Assembly: GCA_001931535.1 (NCBI GenBank)
Contig: CP016211.1
Location: forward strand, 5,935,573 to 5,999,572
Length of the DNA: 64,000 nt
Origin: Minicystis rosea
Lineage (GTDB): Bacteria > Myxococcota_A > Polyangia > Polyangiales > Polyangiaceae
Reading direction: 5' to 3'
Every line of letters starts with the position of its first letter. Position 1 is the stretch's first letter. The position numbers were made by a program, and so were the translations under genes. Under the pieces are notes generated by a model. That model was not told the DNA's origin. It saw only the letters and a program-made list of their open reading frames with translations, and made no database searches. Below, one piece after another: positions 1 through 8,828 of this stretch.

Positions 1-177
1 GCGCATCAAGCGGAGACCGGCGTCGAGGATGCGCTCGCGCGGCGAGGTTCGCTCGTTCGCGGCCTCGTCGATCGGAGCCGCGGGCGCACGGCGTGCGGTG
101 CTCCCCTTGCGCTTGCTTGTAGCGCTCCCCTTGCGCTTGCTTGTGGCGCTCCCCTTGCGCTTCGAGGTCGGCTTCAT
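1..177 (-). CDS. TetR/AcrR-type transcriptional regulator, N-terminus only (cut by window edge)
   Basis: Reading the minus strand from the ATG at 175-177 gives 59 codons without a stop up to the window edge. The first ~27 residues are a basic tail built from three near-identical 8-residue units (SKRKGSAT), encoded by a 24-bp tandem DNA repeat. They are followed by TSPRERILDAGLRLMR, the typical start of helix 1 in TetR-family DNA-binding domains. By family knowledge this would be a one-component repressor, with a ligand-binding domain outside the window. The Lys/Arg-rich repeated extension is unusual and may add non-specific DNA contacts. The family call rests on a short segment. Confidence 0.6.
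   Translation of the reverse strand, partial: MKPTSKRKGSATSKRKGSATSKRKGSTARRAPAAPIDEAANERTSPRERILDAGLRLMR
100..170. repeat. 24-bp tandem repeat inside the TetR-like gene, about 3 copies
   Basis: Three nearly perfect copies of a 24-bp unit (gcgctccccttgcgcttgct) encode three SKRKGSAT/S units in the basic N-terminal tail of the TetR-like protein. Being a multiple of three, the unit can expand or contract in frame. Confidence 0.75.
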
Positions 178-333
178 CAGCGAGCGCGGAGACCCTAGCC
201 CGCCTCGCACGCCGGGGGCAAGGTCGGCGCACACCGCCGCGGTGCCGCTCGTCACATCAAAGGATCTCGTGCCCCGCGCGATCGACGCCCCCTCGTCGTC
301 GATCGCTGGAGCAAGCGCGCGGATGAAAGCTGG

Positions 334-1605
334 TCAGTGCCCGCTGAAACCCGAGCAACGTGGGTCGGCGACGCGGGCCCGCAGACCACCGGCGGGAGAC
401 TTCGTGAGGCGCTCCGAAGCCCCCTCGCCGTAGTGATATCGATAGTCCGAGTAGATGTCGCCGGAGAGCGCGGATCCCGAGCCGATGTGGATCTCGACCC
501 CATGCGCCGTCACCCGCGCCACGAAATGGCCCTTCACCGTGAGGTTGGCGAACGCCCGGCGGCCGCCGTCACGGCTCCCGAGCAGGCGGAGGACATCCGC
601 CGGCCCCGGCTCGCCGGCCGCGCCCAAACGCTTCTCCAGGGCTGCCGTCACCCGGCCGATGCGAGCATCGTAGTCACATCGCTCCTCGATGGAGAGGCCC
701 TCGTGCTCGGCGAGCGGGCTCGAGAGGTCGAGCACCGCATTCGCCTGCACGACGAAGGATCCGGGGCTCGTGCCCAACGTCCGGCTCTGCACGTGCCGTC
801 CACCGATCTCGTGTGTCTCTCCCTGCACGCGGTGCCCGCTGGGACGAACCACGTTGATGGCGCATCCATCCAGGTGAGGCGCGATCGATCGCAGCATCTC
901 GCGGGCCGGGACCGCGCCCCGGAGCCTCCAGACGAGGAACGACGCCACGCTCGTGAAAGCCCCCTCCGCGGCGAGGCCACGCTGGAGGACCAGTGAATCG
1001 ATGGCGTGGATTTGATCCTTGCAGAAGCCGAACGCCGGGCCCGGGAGCAGATAGGGATAGAGGTACGCGGAGAGGGTCTCTCTGCCGAGCGCGAACGTGG
1101 CGAGGCGCGGGCGATCGGTGAGGCCGAGCCGATCTTCTTCGGTGTGCCAGAACAGGACCGATCCATCGGACTGCCGGAGCATGCCTGTTTGACAACCCAC
1201 GTTGTCGTCTTGGGCCCAGAGCGCGAGATCGCCTGTGGAGACGGGCTGTCCGTCGACGTCGAGCGGCTCGTCGAGCCAAGACGCGGCGCCCACCGCGCGG
1301 CCCCACACGTCGAGGCAATCGAGGTACTCGTGGAGGCCGCGGCGCACCTCGCGCGCGAGGGTGTCGTCGCCGGCGCGCTCCTCGAGGAAGGCGCGGCTCG
1401 CGCGGGCGTCACGGATCTGACGCGGCAGATCGGCGGCGCTCGTGACCTCGAGCCGCCGTCGAATCGACGCGCGCGCCGGGCCGGCGAGGCGCGCGCCGAG
1501 CGCGGCGTGCGCCTCCGGAAGCGAGCCCGCCTCGATGGTGAAGACCTCGACGGTGCCGAGCCGGCGGCGCTCGGCGAGCAACGGATCCATGCTCGCCGTG
1601 CTCAT
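334..1605 (-). CDS. Possible C45/AAT-like Ntn-hydrolase coupled to an rSAM RiPP maturase
   Basis: The protein has 423 residues, no signal peptide and no membrane segment. Its ATG (1603-1605) overlaps the TGA of the upstream rSAM gene (ATGA), so the two are translationally coupled and probably act together. Around residue 137 it has NVGCQT followed by DGSVLFWHTEED. The layout (a Cys-x-Thr, then a Gly-containing strand and an acidic motif) resembles the nucleophile region of C45-family acyl-CoA:6-APA acyltransferase-like Ntn-hydrolases. If correct, it could cleave or acylate a modified peptide. The fold assignment is tentative, and the protein could equally be an uncharacterised partner conserved only next to such rSAM enzymes. 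Confidence 0.4.
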   Translation of the reverse strand: MSTASMDPLLAERRRLGTVEVFTIEAGSLPEAHAALGARLAGPARASIRRRLEVTSAADLPRQIRDARASRAFLEERAGDDTLAREVRRGLHEYLDCLDVWGRAVGAASWLDEPLDVDGQPVSTGDLALWAQDDNVGCQTGMLRQSDGSVLFWHTEEDRLGLTDRPRLATFALGRETLSAYLYPYLLPGPAFGFCKDQIHAIDSLVLQRGLAAEGAFTSVASFLVWRLRGAVPAREMLRSIAPHLDGCAINVVRPSGHRVQGETHEIGGRHVQSRTLGTSPGSFVVQANAVLDLSSPLAEHEGLSIEERCDYDARIGRVTAALEKRLGAAGEPGPADVLRLLGSRDGGRRAFANLTVKGHFVARVTAHGVEIHIGSGSALSGDIYSDYRYHYGEGASERLTKSPAGGLRARVADPRCSGFSGH

Positions 1606-3572
1606 CGCGCGATCACCGGCAAGCGGGCCGTGCCCCGGTTCACCGCTCGGCGCGGGCCCGCGATCTCCCGCACCGGGACGCGATCCGCGCTCAAACGGAC
1701 ATCGTCCTCACGAGGCGGCAGGCCGAGGCCGAGGAAGCGATCGTTCTCGTGCAGGACGAGACCGTGATCGGCGAGCCCGAGGAGGATCCCGCGCACCTCG
1801 GCCTCGGTGAGCTCGGCCCGGAGATCCTCGGGCAGCCCGCGGTGCACGGCCCGCGGCGCGGCGATGTCGCGCACGCCGCGATACACCGCGGCCTCCACGC
1901 GCCCGAGCTTGAAGATGACGGGCTCGCGGCCACGGCGATCCTCGACGGTGAAGCCACGCACCGGATCGTCGTTGTCGATGAGCGAGGCGCGATCGTCGTC
2001 CCACCGCCTCCGCCACTCGGTGCAGATGCGCGTGAGCGGCACGTAGGTCACGGGATCGAGGACGTCCTTCCAGTCGCAATCGAAGAAGTACGCGACCCGA
2101 TCGAGATCCACGATGTCGCTGGGATAGATGGCCTCGTACCAAGTCTCGTGACGGACGTTCTCGGCCCAGCGCCCCTTGCGCTCGAAATAGGGGCTGAAGC
2201 GCTCGCACTGGATGGGGCCGATGTTCTTCGGCGGATCGAAGTGGAAGATGTACGGCAGCCAGCCCTCTTGTTGCAGGTAGTCTTCCGCGGTCTCGCCGGG
2301 GACACGAAGGAGGTAGTTCCAATCCACCTTGATGCCGTATTCGCGGCAGACCTTGAGGACGAAGACGTTCTGAATCCCGGTGACGCCCTTCTCCATCAAA
2401 TCGAGGAGGCGGCTCGACATGCTCTCGAATCCGGGCTGCACGTGGGTGATGCCCGCGTCGCCGAGCGCCCGAATCTGGTCGCGCTTCAGGTTCGGTTTGA
2501 TCTCGTAATAGATCTCGAGAAGATGCCCATTCGAGCGGAGCGGCGTCTCCTTGAGCCGGGGGAGCAGCGATTTCCAATACTCCGTGGCCAGGATGTTGTC
2601 GCAGGCCTGGATCTGGCGCATCGGATAACGCGCGCTCAGGTGGCTGAGCTCTTCGTAGACCTTGTCTTGGGTCTTGGCGCGGAAGGTCATCCCCTCGGCG
2701 TTGAGGCCGCAGAAGGTGCAATTCTGCTTCTGGCCCCACCAGCACCCGCGGGACGACTCGAACATGAGCACGACCCGATCGAGGAAGCCCGGATCCTCGA
2801 GGAAGCCGAGGCGCTCGGCGTCGGCGTAGTAATCGTCGTAATCGGGCGGAGGTTGGGCATCGAGCACGGCCGCGCTCACGGGCGTGTGCGGGCGGCCGAC
2901 CACGATCTCCCCATCGGGCGCGCGCGCGATCACACCCTGGAGATCGCGCGGCGTCTCGCCGTCGAGGAGCGATTGCAGGAGCGGGACGATGACGTCGTCG
3001 GCCTCGCCCGTGGAGACGGCGTCGATCCACGTCGCTTTGCGAATCAGCTCGTCACCCATTTCGCTGTGGAACGAGGCGCCGCCGTACACCAGCTTGATCG
3101 AGGGCACGGCCTCCTTGAGGAGCCGCCCCAAGGCCAGCGAGGCCGAGGTCTGGAAGAACATGCAGGAGAACGCGGCCACGCGGGGCACGCCGTCCGCGAG
3201 GATGCGGCGGCAGCTCTCTTCGAGGAAGCGAGGCACGATCTCGCTGCGGAGGAGGCGGAGCCAGGCGACGGGGTTGGGCACGGATCGCAGGGCCGAGAGA
3301 TCGTCGGCGTGCTGCTGGATGAACTCGTCCTCGCTCGGCCCCACGTTGCGGCCCCACGCCGAGGGCACGAACAACCATTCACCAAACTTCCCCACTTCGA
3401 AGTTGCGCGCCAATTCTTCGTAGGGTGCAGTCCCGACCAATCGGGCGAATTCGAAGTTGAGGTTGTAGAGGCGCGTGTCCAACCCCGCCCCCTGGAGCTG
3501 CGCCTTGAAGAGGCTCGGAGCTAGCGGCGCAGGGGAGATAGGCTGAGGGGGCAGATTGAGCAGCACGATCAT
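1602..3572 (-). CDS. RiPP-maturation radical SAM protein 1 type (B12-binding-like N-terminus)
   Basis: The 656-residue protein resembles the 'ribosomal peptide maturation radical SAM protein 1' family (rSAM_ocin type). The cluster motif GCWWGQKQNCTFCGLN lies near residues 276-291; the extended spacing before CxxC and the tryptophan pair are hallmarks of that family. The N-terminal ~200 residues look like a B12-binding fold (LVYGGASFHSEMG and TGEADD motifs). The start chosen is the ATG at 3570-3572 (MIVLLNLPPQ), because AGGAGG lies 8 nt upstream; the open frame extends further but without family resemblance. The stop overlaps the next gene. Members of this family modify ribosomal peptides in cobalamin- or SAM-dependent reactions. 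No clear precursor peptide was found next to it. Confidence 0.85.
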   Translation of the reverse strand: MIVLLNLPPQPISPAPLAPSLFKAQLQGAGLDTRLYNLNFEFARLVGTAPYEELARNFEVGKFGEWLFVPSAWGRNVGPSEDEFIQQHADDLSALRSVPNPVAWLRLLRSEIVPRFLEESCRRILADGVPRVAAFSCMFFQTSASLALGRLLKEAVPSIKLVYGGASFHSEMGDELIRKATWIDAVSTGEADDVIVPLLQSLLDGETPRDLQGVIARAPDGEIVVGRPHTPVSAAVLDAQPPPDYDDYYADAERLGFLEDPGFLDRVVLMFESSRGCWWGQKQNCTFCGLNAEGMTFRAKTQDKVYEELSHLSARYPMRQIQACDNILATEYWKSLLPRLKETPLRSNGHLLEIYYEIKPNLKRDQIRALGDAGITHVQPGFESMSSRLLDLMEKGVTGIQNVFVLKVCREYGIKVDWNYLLRVPGETAEDYLQQEGWLPYIFHFDPPKNIGPIQCERFSPYFERKGRWAENVRHETWYEAIYPSDIVDLDRVAYFFDCDWKDVLDPVTYVPLTRICTEWRRRWDDDRASLIDNDDPVRGFTVEDRRGREPVIFKLGRVEAAVYRGVRDIAAPRAVHRGLPEDLRAELTEAEVRGILLGLADHGLVLHENDRFLGLGLPPREDDVRLSADRVPVREIAGPRRAVNRGTARLPVIAR

Positions 3573-3759
3573 GGACGTCGCCTCCTGACGAGCCGGCGGG
3601 GGCTCGACCATCGGAGCTCGCTTCAGCAACCCGTGTGCCCTCGGCCGCGAATGCCGGTCTGCCTCCATCGAAATGGCAAAGCGGCACATTCGCCGAGGCT
3701 CGCTGCAGATGGCGCGGAGCCGCGGGGCCCGGCCAATCGACGGGTGGCCGCCTGAACGT

Positions 3760-3789
3760 GGTCGGCCACTGGCCGACCAGTGGTCGGCC
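3760..3789. repeat. Alternating 8-bp inverted arms with 11-bp period
   Basis: GGTCGGCC (3760-3767), GGCCGACC (3771-3778) and GGTCGGCC (3782-3789) alternate with 3-bp spacers, and a related GACCGGCC follows at about 3796. Each neighbouring pair can form a hairpin, and the 11-bp spacing places the arms on the same DNA face. This is either a multi-site operator or a remnant of a palindromic repeat. Confidence 0.65.
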
Positions 3790-3848
3790 ACCGGCGACCG
3801 GCCACCGATAGGCAACCACCCGTACAGATTGCACAAATGAACGTCGCC

Positions 3849-3868
3849 CCTTGTCCGGCTGGACAAGG
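3849..3868. promoter_or_regulatory. Palindromic operator-like site CCTTGTCC-GGCT-GGACAAGG
   Basis: Perfect 8-bp inverted arms are separated by 4 bp, in the intergenic region between the divergent rSAM maturase and GNAT-like genes. Size and symmetry fit a dimeric regulator such as a TetR protein. The regulator is unknown. Confidence 0.45.
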
Positions 3869-4100
3869 CCGCATCGTCCAGTTGAACAACGTGTTTTGCA
3901 GGGGCCCCGCCGCCCCACGGGCTCCGCTTCAAGCCTCGCGTCGGTCGCATCGAGAGGCGTGACCAGCCCGCGTCCGCGACCATTGCGTGCCCACGGACGT
4001 CCCTCGGCCTCGCAATGCGTGGGCATGCAGAGTGCACGGAGGCGATCGCCACGTGGCCAGCGACCGGCCGCGCGCCCCGACGTACCAGGAGCCGCCTCCC

Positions 4101-4847
4101 ATGAAGAACACGCGCCCCTCCATCGATGTCGTCTGCCACGAGCCGGCCAAGCTGACCCACGCCGATCGGGACGAGATCGAGCGATTCGTCATCCGACACA
4201 GCAATTGGAGCCGCCAGCGGCTCGACGAGGCGCTCGACGCGGCGACGTACGTGTGGCTCTGCTACGACGGGCGACGGTTGATTGGATCGACCGCGGTGAA
4301 GCGGCTCTCCGCGCGGCTCCACGGCCGCGAAGTGACGGTGATTTACACGTCGGTGGTGGCCGTCGATCACGCGTATCGCCGGCTCGGCCTGATCGCGCGG
4401 ATGGGGATGAAGAGCTTCTTCATCGAGCGCATGCGCGCGCCGCTCCGCCCGATCTATTGGCTGGCGCTGGCCGGGAGCCCCGCCGGCTACCTGCAGATGA
4501 CCCGCAACTTCGAGACGTTCTGGCCGCGCGCCGGCGTCGAGATGCCGGACGGCGCCCGCACGGTGCTGGAGCAATCCCTCTCGGCGCTCGGCATCACCGA
4601 CATCAATCGGGTCGAAGGGTCTTATGTGTTGACCGACGATTTCGGCGTGCTCGACAAGGATCAGGATCCCGAGCACTGGGATCGCAGCGCCGCCGACGTC
4701 GACTTCTTCCTCCGCGTCAATCCGGAGTACCGGCGCGGCTTCGATCTCGCGTGCCTCTGCCCGCTCGAGCTCACCACGTTGGGCACGTCGTTCCTGCGCC
4801 GCACGTTGCTCCGCCCCACGCGGGCGCGGCGCGCCGTACCGGCCTGA
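4101..4847 (+). CDS. GNAT-like acyltransferase (hypothetical)
   Basis: The 248-residue soluble protein starts at ATG 4101, with AGGAG 9 nt upstream. Residues ~55-130 have the order seen in GNAT N-acetyltransferases: a strand ending in GSTAVKR, another with VTVIYTSVVAVDHAYRRLGL, and an Arg/Gly-rich turn (R-R-L-G-L-I-A-R) in the place of the acyl-CoA pyrophosphate loop. The canonical Q/RxxGxG/A is only partly kept. It faces away from the RiPP rSAM gene and shares its promoter region, so it could modify a related product. Its TGA abuts the stop of the convergent GH18-like gene. Substrate unknown. Confidence 0.5.
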   Translation: MKNTRPSIDVVCHEPAKLTHADRDEIERFVIRHSNWSRQRLDEALDAATYVWLCYDGRRLIGSTAVKRLSARLHGREVTVIYTSVVAVDHAYRRLGLIARMGMKSFFIERMRAPLRPIYWLALAGSPAGYLQMTRNFETFWPRAGVEMPDGARTVLEQSLSALGITDINRVEGSYVLTDDFGVLDKDQDPEHWDRSAADVDFFLRVNPEYRRGFDLACLCPLELTTLGTSFLRRTLLRPTRARRAVPA

Positions 4848-5995
4848 TTACAAGGGCACATCCGCGCGCGGATATCGATACCGCACCATCTCGAAGAAGC
4901 TCCGCGGCCCGGGCCGATCCGGCTCTCCGCCGATGCTCCAATACGCGATCCCACCCAAACCACCCTGCGCCGCGACATCCACCTTCTCTTCCAAAGAGGC
5001 GATGTCGTCGAAGAACATCTCCCGTCCATCCGGGAGCGTCTGATTGGGTGCGCGGCCCGCCTCGAGATCCCCCATCGAACAAGCGTGGCTCGTGGTCGTG
5101 CGGTAATCCGTGCCGGCCAGCGCGAGGCACGCGGTCGTGGGGCTGCACAAGGTCGCGCCGGCGCCGACGAGGCCGTAGTTCGGCACCCCGAGGAGGAATT
5201 GATTGCGCCGGTGACCGCCGTCGATCGTGCCGATGTACGAGACCACGCCGCGAATCCACCCGAGGGGCGCCACCGGGCCGAGGTGCGGGCCGCCCTCCCA
5301 ATGGTAATCGTAGCCCATCACGTGGACCTGATCGGCGGCCGCGGCGAGCGCCTCGTAATCGTAAACCTCGCTCGGCCCACTCTCCGCCGGCACCGCCAGC
5401 GAGAGCGTCTTGCCCTCGGCGTGGAGCGCCGCCGCGACCTCGGTGACGAACGCGCTGAAGGCCCGGCCCTCGTCCGCGAGCGACTGCCCCTCTCCGAGGG
5501 TGTCGGCGAGATGCTCGTAATCGAGGTCGATGCCATCGTAATGGCCCTCTGCGACCAGCGCGACGATGGCCTCCACGTGGCGGCGCCGCAGCGTGGGGTC
5601 GTGGATCATCGTGTGGGCGTAGTCGCGATCGGGCCGATCTTCCGCCTGGATGGTGGGGATGAGACGCGTCCGCGCGCCGCCTCGGGTGGTGTGGGCGAGG
5701 ACGCGGGGATCATCCACCCCGACGGCGCGCGGCGTGATGCGCGTCGGCGCGCTCACGTGAAACCAAGTGGGGTGAACGGCGTCGAAGTCGGCGGCGTGCT
5801 CCGCGAAGGTGTCGTAAGCGCGATTCATCACCAGAGGATCGCGCGAGCCGTAGAGCCAACCACAGAATCGATGTTCGGCCGCGGGCTCCGTGATCGGGAA
5901 GGCGGCGGGCGGGAGAGACGCGGGATCGTCGGTGCGATCACAGGCCCGAGCCCGGCGATCGCGACGATCGAGAGGAGCAGACGAAGATCCATCAT
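4848..5995 (-). CDS. GH18-family glycosidase-like lipoprotein, frame broken at the lipobox
   Basis: The catalytic part is clear. DGIDLDYE matches the GH18 signature DxxDxDxE with Glu as acid/base, followed by HVMGYDYHW and, near the end, GGIAYWSIGGE. GH18 enzymes hydrolyse chitin or related GlcNAc glycans or are inactive lectins; spore-protein-like GH18 domains look similar. The frame of this domain has no good start. An in-frame signal peptide (MMDLRLLLSIVAIAGLG, from ATG 5993-5995) lies one frame away. Adding one G to the run at 5945-5947 joins them as AGLG|AC|DRTDD, a perfect lipobox. Thus the gene is either truly frameshifted or a base is missing in the sequence. A TAGTGT hexamer (6007-6012, read on the minus strand) lies 11 nt before the ATG. 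Confidence 0.75.
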
Positions 5996-6068
5996 GCGGT
6001 GTCGCGACACTACCGAACGAGCCCGCCCACGCAAGCGAGGATTGATGACGAGGTGGGCGCACTGACGA

Positions 6069-6887
6069 TCACGGCGCGGCGCCGCGGAGGCGCGCATCAT
6101 CCATCAACCCCTGCACGGCGCTCGCGACCTTGCGGTGCAGGCGGAGGAGCGACTCCCGATCTCCTTCGGCGATCGGCCCCTCGGCGAGCGGGTCGATGGG
6201 CGCGCCCACGATCTGGGTGATCTTCACGGGAAACGGCGGCGAAATCGGCCAGAGCCCGAGCGGGCCGAGGCCCAGCCACACGGGGATCCGATGCGGCACC
6301 CCGAGCCGCCGCCCGAGGGCATATCCATCGTTGAGGCCGATGTATCCATCGTCGATCCCGACGGCGGCGACGGGGATGATGGACAGCCGATGACGCAACG
6401 CGAGGCGCAGATAGCCCGTGCGATCGCCCCAGTCGACCTCGTAACGATGCTTGAAGCTGCGGCAGCCTTCGCGCGTCCCGCCGGGCTGCACCAGGATGTG
6501 CTCGCCGCGCGCCACGGCCGCAGCGATCGCCTCCCCATCGCCGGTGACGAAGCCGAGGCCGTCGATGGCCCATTTCAGGATCGTTTGGTGCCCGAAATAA
6601 CCATGGATGATTCCATGTGGGAGATAGCCGAGCTGCTCGCGCAGGGTCACCGTGAGCATGCACAGGTCGTAGGCGATGGGCCGGCCGTGGTAACCGACGA
6701 TGAGCGCCGCCCCGGGCCGAAGGAGGTGCTCCATCCCGCGCACCTCGTAGCGATGATAGATCCGCGCCAGGCGAAAGAACGCGAGCCACGCGGCCTCCGG
6801 CGCCTCGGCGAGCGGCGAGGCCGGATCGGTCCAAAGCGTGGAAGGATCGGCGAGGAGCGAAGCGACGGAGAGCGGCATGGATCCCAC
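6069..6887 (-). CDS. PlsC/DAGAT-like glycerolipid acyltransferase
   Basis: The 272-residue protein (269 if the ATG at 6876-6878 is the start rather than the GTG at 6885-6887) has IVGYHGRPIAYDL near residue 65, the acceptor His/Asp motif, and ILVQPGGTREG near residue 130, like the (E/F)PGGxRE block of plant phytyl-ester-synthase/DAGAT-type lysophospholipid acyltransferases. PVKITQIVGAPI resembles the last PlsC block. It probably transfers acyl chains to glycerol or other lipid acceptors at the membrane. It is divergent from the lipoprotein gene that starts at 6973. The hexamer TAGCGT on its strand (6891-6896) precedes either start. Confidence 0.75.
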   Translation of the reverse strand: MGSMPLSVASLLADPSTLWTDPASPLAEAPEAAWLAFFRLARIYHRYEVRGMEHLLRPGAALIVGYHGRPIAYDLCMLTVTLREQLGYLPHGIIHGYFGHQTILKWAIDGLGFVTGDGEAIAAAVARGEHILVQPGGTREGCRSFKHRYEVDWGDRTGYLRLALRHRLSIIPVAAVGIDDGYIGLNDGYALGRRLGVPHRIPVWLGLGPLGLWPISPPFPVKITQIVGAPIDPLAEGPIAEGDRESLLRLHRKVASAVQGLMDDARLRGAAP

Positions 6888-6972
6888 GGCACGCTAACCG
6901 ATCGCTGTCCCCTCCGAAATGCACGTGATAGCGTTCCCGCAAAGTCGCCCCCCGAGGGCGCGTGGAGGTCTC

Positions 6973-8727
6973 GTGAGACAGCGAATCACCTGGCTCGCCT
7001 TGCTAACTGCGGGCGCCGCGGTCGGCGCGTGCTCCGCGTCGCCCAGCACCGGCACCGGCGGCACCGGCGGAGCTCCCCTCATGCTCACCACGAGCAGCAC
7101 CGGCGGCCCCTGTGAGACGCGCTGCTCGGCCGACCTGCACTCCCTGGTCGACTGTCGCGACAAGGTGATCTCCACGTGCCCAGCCGATCAGGGCTGCAGC
7201 AAGAGCGGTTGTATCCCCGCCTGCGACAGCGCCCGAGAAAACAAGAACACCATCGGTTGCGATTACTACGTGCTCCAGCCGGACGTGATCAGCGCGGCGC
7301 GGGGCGGCTGCTTCGTGGCCTACGTCGCCAACACGTGGACGGCGCCGGTGACGCTCCAAATCGAATACGGCAATCAGGCGCTCGACGCCGCCAAGGTCAC
7401 CTACCTCGCGCACGGGTCCGGCAAATCGCTGACGTATGATCCGCTGCCCGACGGCGCGATCCCGGCCGGCGAGGTCGGGCTCGTCTTCCTCTCTTCGGCC
7501 GGCAATTTCGCCGCCTGTCCCGCGGGTGTGAACGTGGCCTTGTCCGGCGACGCCGCGCTCCACGGCAGCGGGATCGGATCTGCATTCCACATCGCCACCT
7601 CGGCGCCGACCGTGGCCTACGACATCTATCCTTACGGCGGCGGGCAGACCGCGGCCACGAGCGCGACACTGCTCTTGCCCACCACCGCTTGGGACACGAA
7701 CTACATCGCCGTCGATGCCTATCCGAAAAGCACGTTCCTCCCCGAAGGGCAGCCGTGGCTCGCCATCGTCGCGTCGGAGGACGACACGACGGTGACCCTC
7801 TCCCCCACCCCGATCGGCCCGGATGCAGGCGCGCCCAAGACCTATGCGTTGAAGAAGGGGCAAGCGCTGCAATTCACCCAAGACACGGAGCTGACCGGCA
7901 ACCCCATCCAAGCGGACAAGCCCGTTGGTGTCTGGGGCGGCGCCACCTGCTTGACCATCGCGGTCGACGCGCTCGCGTGCGACTCGGCCCATCAGCAGAT
8001 TCCCCCCGTCAAAGCGCTCGGCAGCGAGTACGTCGCCGTCCGCCATCGAGATCGCTTCGACGGAAAGGCGGAGTCGCCCCCATGGCGCCTCGTGGGCGCG
8101 GTGGATGGGACGAAGCTCACCTACGATCCCGAGGCGCCCGAGGGCGCGCCGTCGTCGCTCGCCACGGGCCAAGTGGCCATCTTCCGCGCGGGCTCGCCCT
8201 TCGTGGTACGGAGCCAAGACAGCGATCATCCCTTTTATCTGTCCGGACACATGACCGGCTGGTCGGAGGCCGACCCGAGCGGCAACGACAAGCGGGGAGA
8301 TCCCGAGTTCGTCAATGTGATTCCCCCACGACAATACCTGAGCTCGTACGTATTCTTCACCGATCCGACCTACCCGGAGACGAACCTCGTGGTGGTGCGC
8401 CGCAACGATGGTTTCGGCTTCCAGGACGTGAACCTCGACTGCGCCGGCAAGCTCGGCGGCTGGCAAAAGGTCGGCACCGGCGGCTCCTACGAATACACGC
8501 GCATCGATTTGGTGCGGCACGACTTCCAGTCTCAAAATGGCTGTGACAACGGTCGCCACGAGATGCGCAGCAGCGCGCCTTTCGGGCTCACGATCTGGGG
8601 TTGGGGCTCGGTGGAGAGCGGCGGGCCGCCGGATGGATTCTCGTCCCAGGCGGTGAGCTACGCCTATCCGGCCGGGGCCAGCTTGCAGCCCATCAATGTG
8701 GTCGAGGTGCTGCCCATCCCCAAGTGA
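6973..8727 (+). CDS. IgGFc-binding-like lipoprotein, copy 1
   Basis: The 584-residue protein starts at GTG 6973, with GGAGG just upstream and in parallel with its paralog. Residues 1-20 form a lipoprotein signal ending AVGAC. A Gly/Thr/Ser-rich linker follows, then a Cys-rich segment (CETRC...LVDC...CPADQGC...GC...CDS, about residues 50-95). The rest matches the IgGFc_N-type module found in many myxobacterial surface proteins (motifs VANTWTAPV, AYDIYPYGG, GVWGGATC, SYVFFTDPTYPETN). Eukaryotic members bind IgG Fc; the bacterial role is unknown, perhaps adhesion or carbohydrate binding. It is followed by a paralog on the same strand. TAGCGT at 6929-6934 is a candidate -10. Confidence 0.75.
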   Translation: MRQRITWLALLTAGAAVGACSASPSTGTGGTGGAPLMLTTSSTGGPCETRCSADLHSLVDCRDKVISTCPADQGCSKSGCIPACDSARENKNTIGCDYYVLQPDVISAARGGCFVAYVANTWTAPVTLQIEYGNQALDAAKVTYLAHGSGKSLTYDPLPDGAIPAGEVGLVFLSSAGNFAACPAGVNVALSGDAALHGSGIGSAFHIATSAPTVAYDIYPYGGGQTAATSATLLLPTTAWDTNYIAVDAYPKSTFLPEGQPWLAIVASEDDTTVTLSPTPIGPDAGAPKTYALKKGQALQFTQDTELTGNPIQADKPVGVWGGATCLTIAVDALACDSAHQQIPPVKALGSEYVAVRHRDRFDGKAESPPWRLVGAVDGTKLTYDPEAPEGAPSSLATGQVAIFRAGSPFVVRSQDSDHPFYLSGHMTGWSEADPSGNDKRGDPEFVNVIPPRQYLSSYVFFTDPTYPETNLVVVRRNDGFGFQDVNLDCAGKLGGWQKVGTGGSYEYTRIDLVRHDFQSQNGCDNGRHEMRSSAPFGLTIWGWGSVESGGPPDGFSSQAVSYAYPAGASLQPINVVEVLPIPK

Positions 8728-8828
8728 AGCCTCGAAAACCGCGGGATTCAGGGAGCGCCGCCGTATCGGCGGGAGCGCGCGCGTGATAGCGTCCCGCCGC
8801 TGCCCTGGATACGGCAGAGGAGGTTCGC

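Larger units (their letters stand above)
3573..4100. promoter_or_regulatory. Bidirectional regulatory region between rSAM maturase and GNAT-like gene
   Basis: This 528-bp stretch separates two divergent genes and holds no convincing gene. It contains a phased array of 8-bp inverted arms (3760-3789) and a perfect 8-bp-arm palindrome (3849-3868), followed by GTTGAACAAC (3881-3890). Such elements are expected in a shared operator region. The open frames here have compositions unlike real genes. Confidence 0.5.

Noticed and set aside
1749..3524. Long plus-strand frame opposite the RiPP maturase
   Set aside because: Shadow; the minus-strand frame has the rSAM motifs and a good start.
3623..3889. 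Small Cys-containing minus-strand frame upstream of the RiPP maturase, considered as precursor
   Set aside because: No ribosome-binding site, odd composition, and it overlaps the inverted-arm array.
3573..4676. N-terminal extension of the RiPP maturase frame
   Set aside because: Crosses the divergent GNAT-like gene and the intergenic repeats; a strong AGGAGG marks the ATG at 3572.
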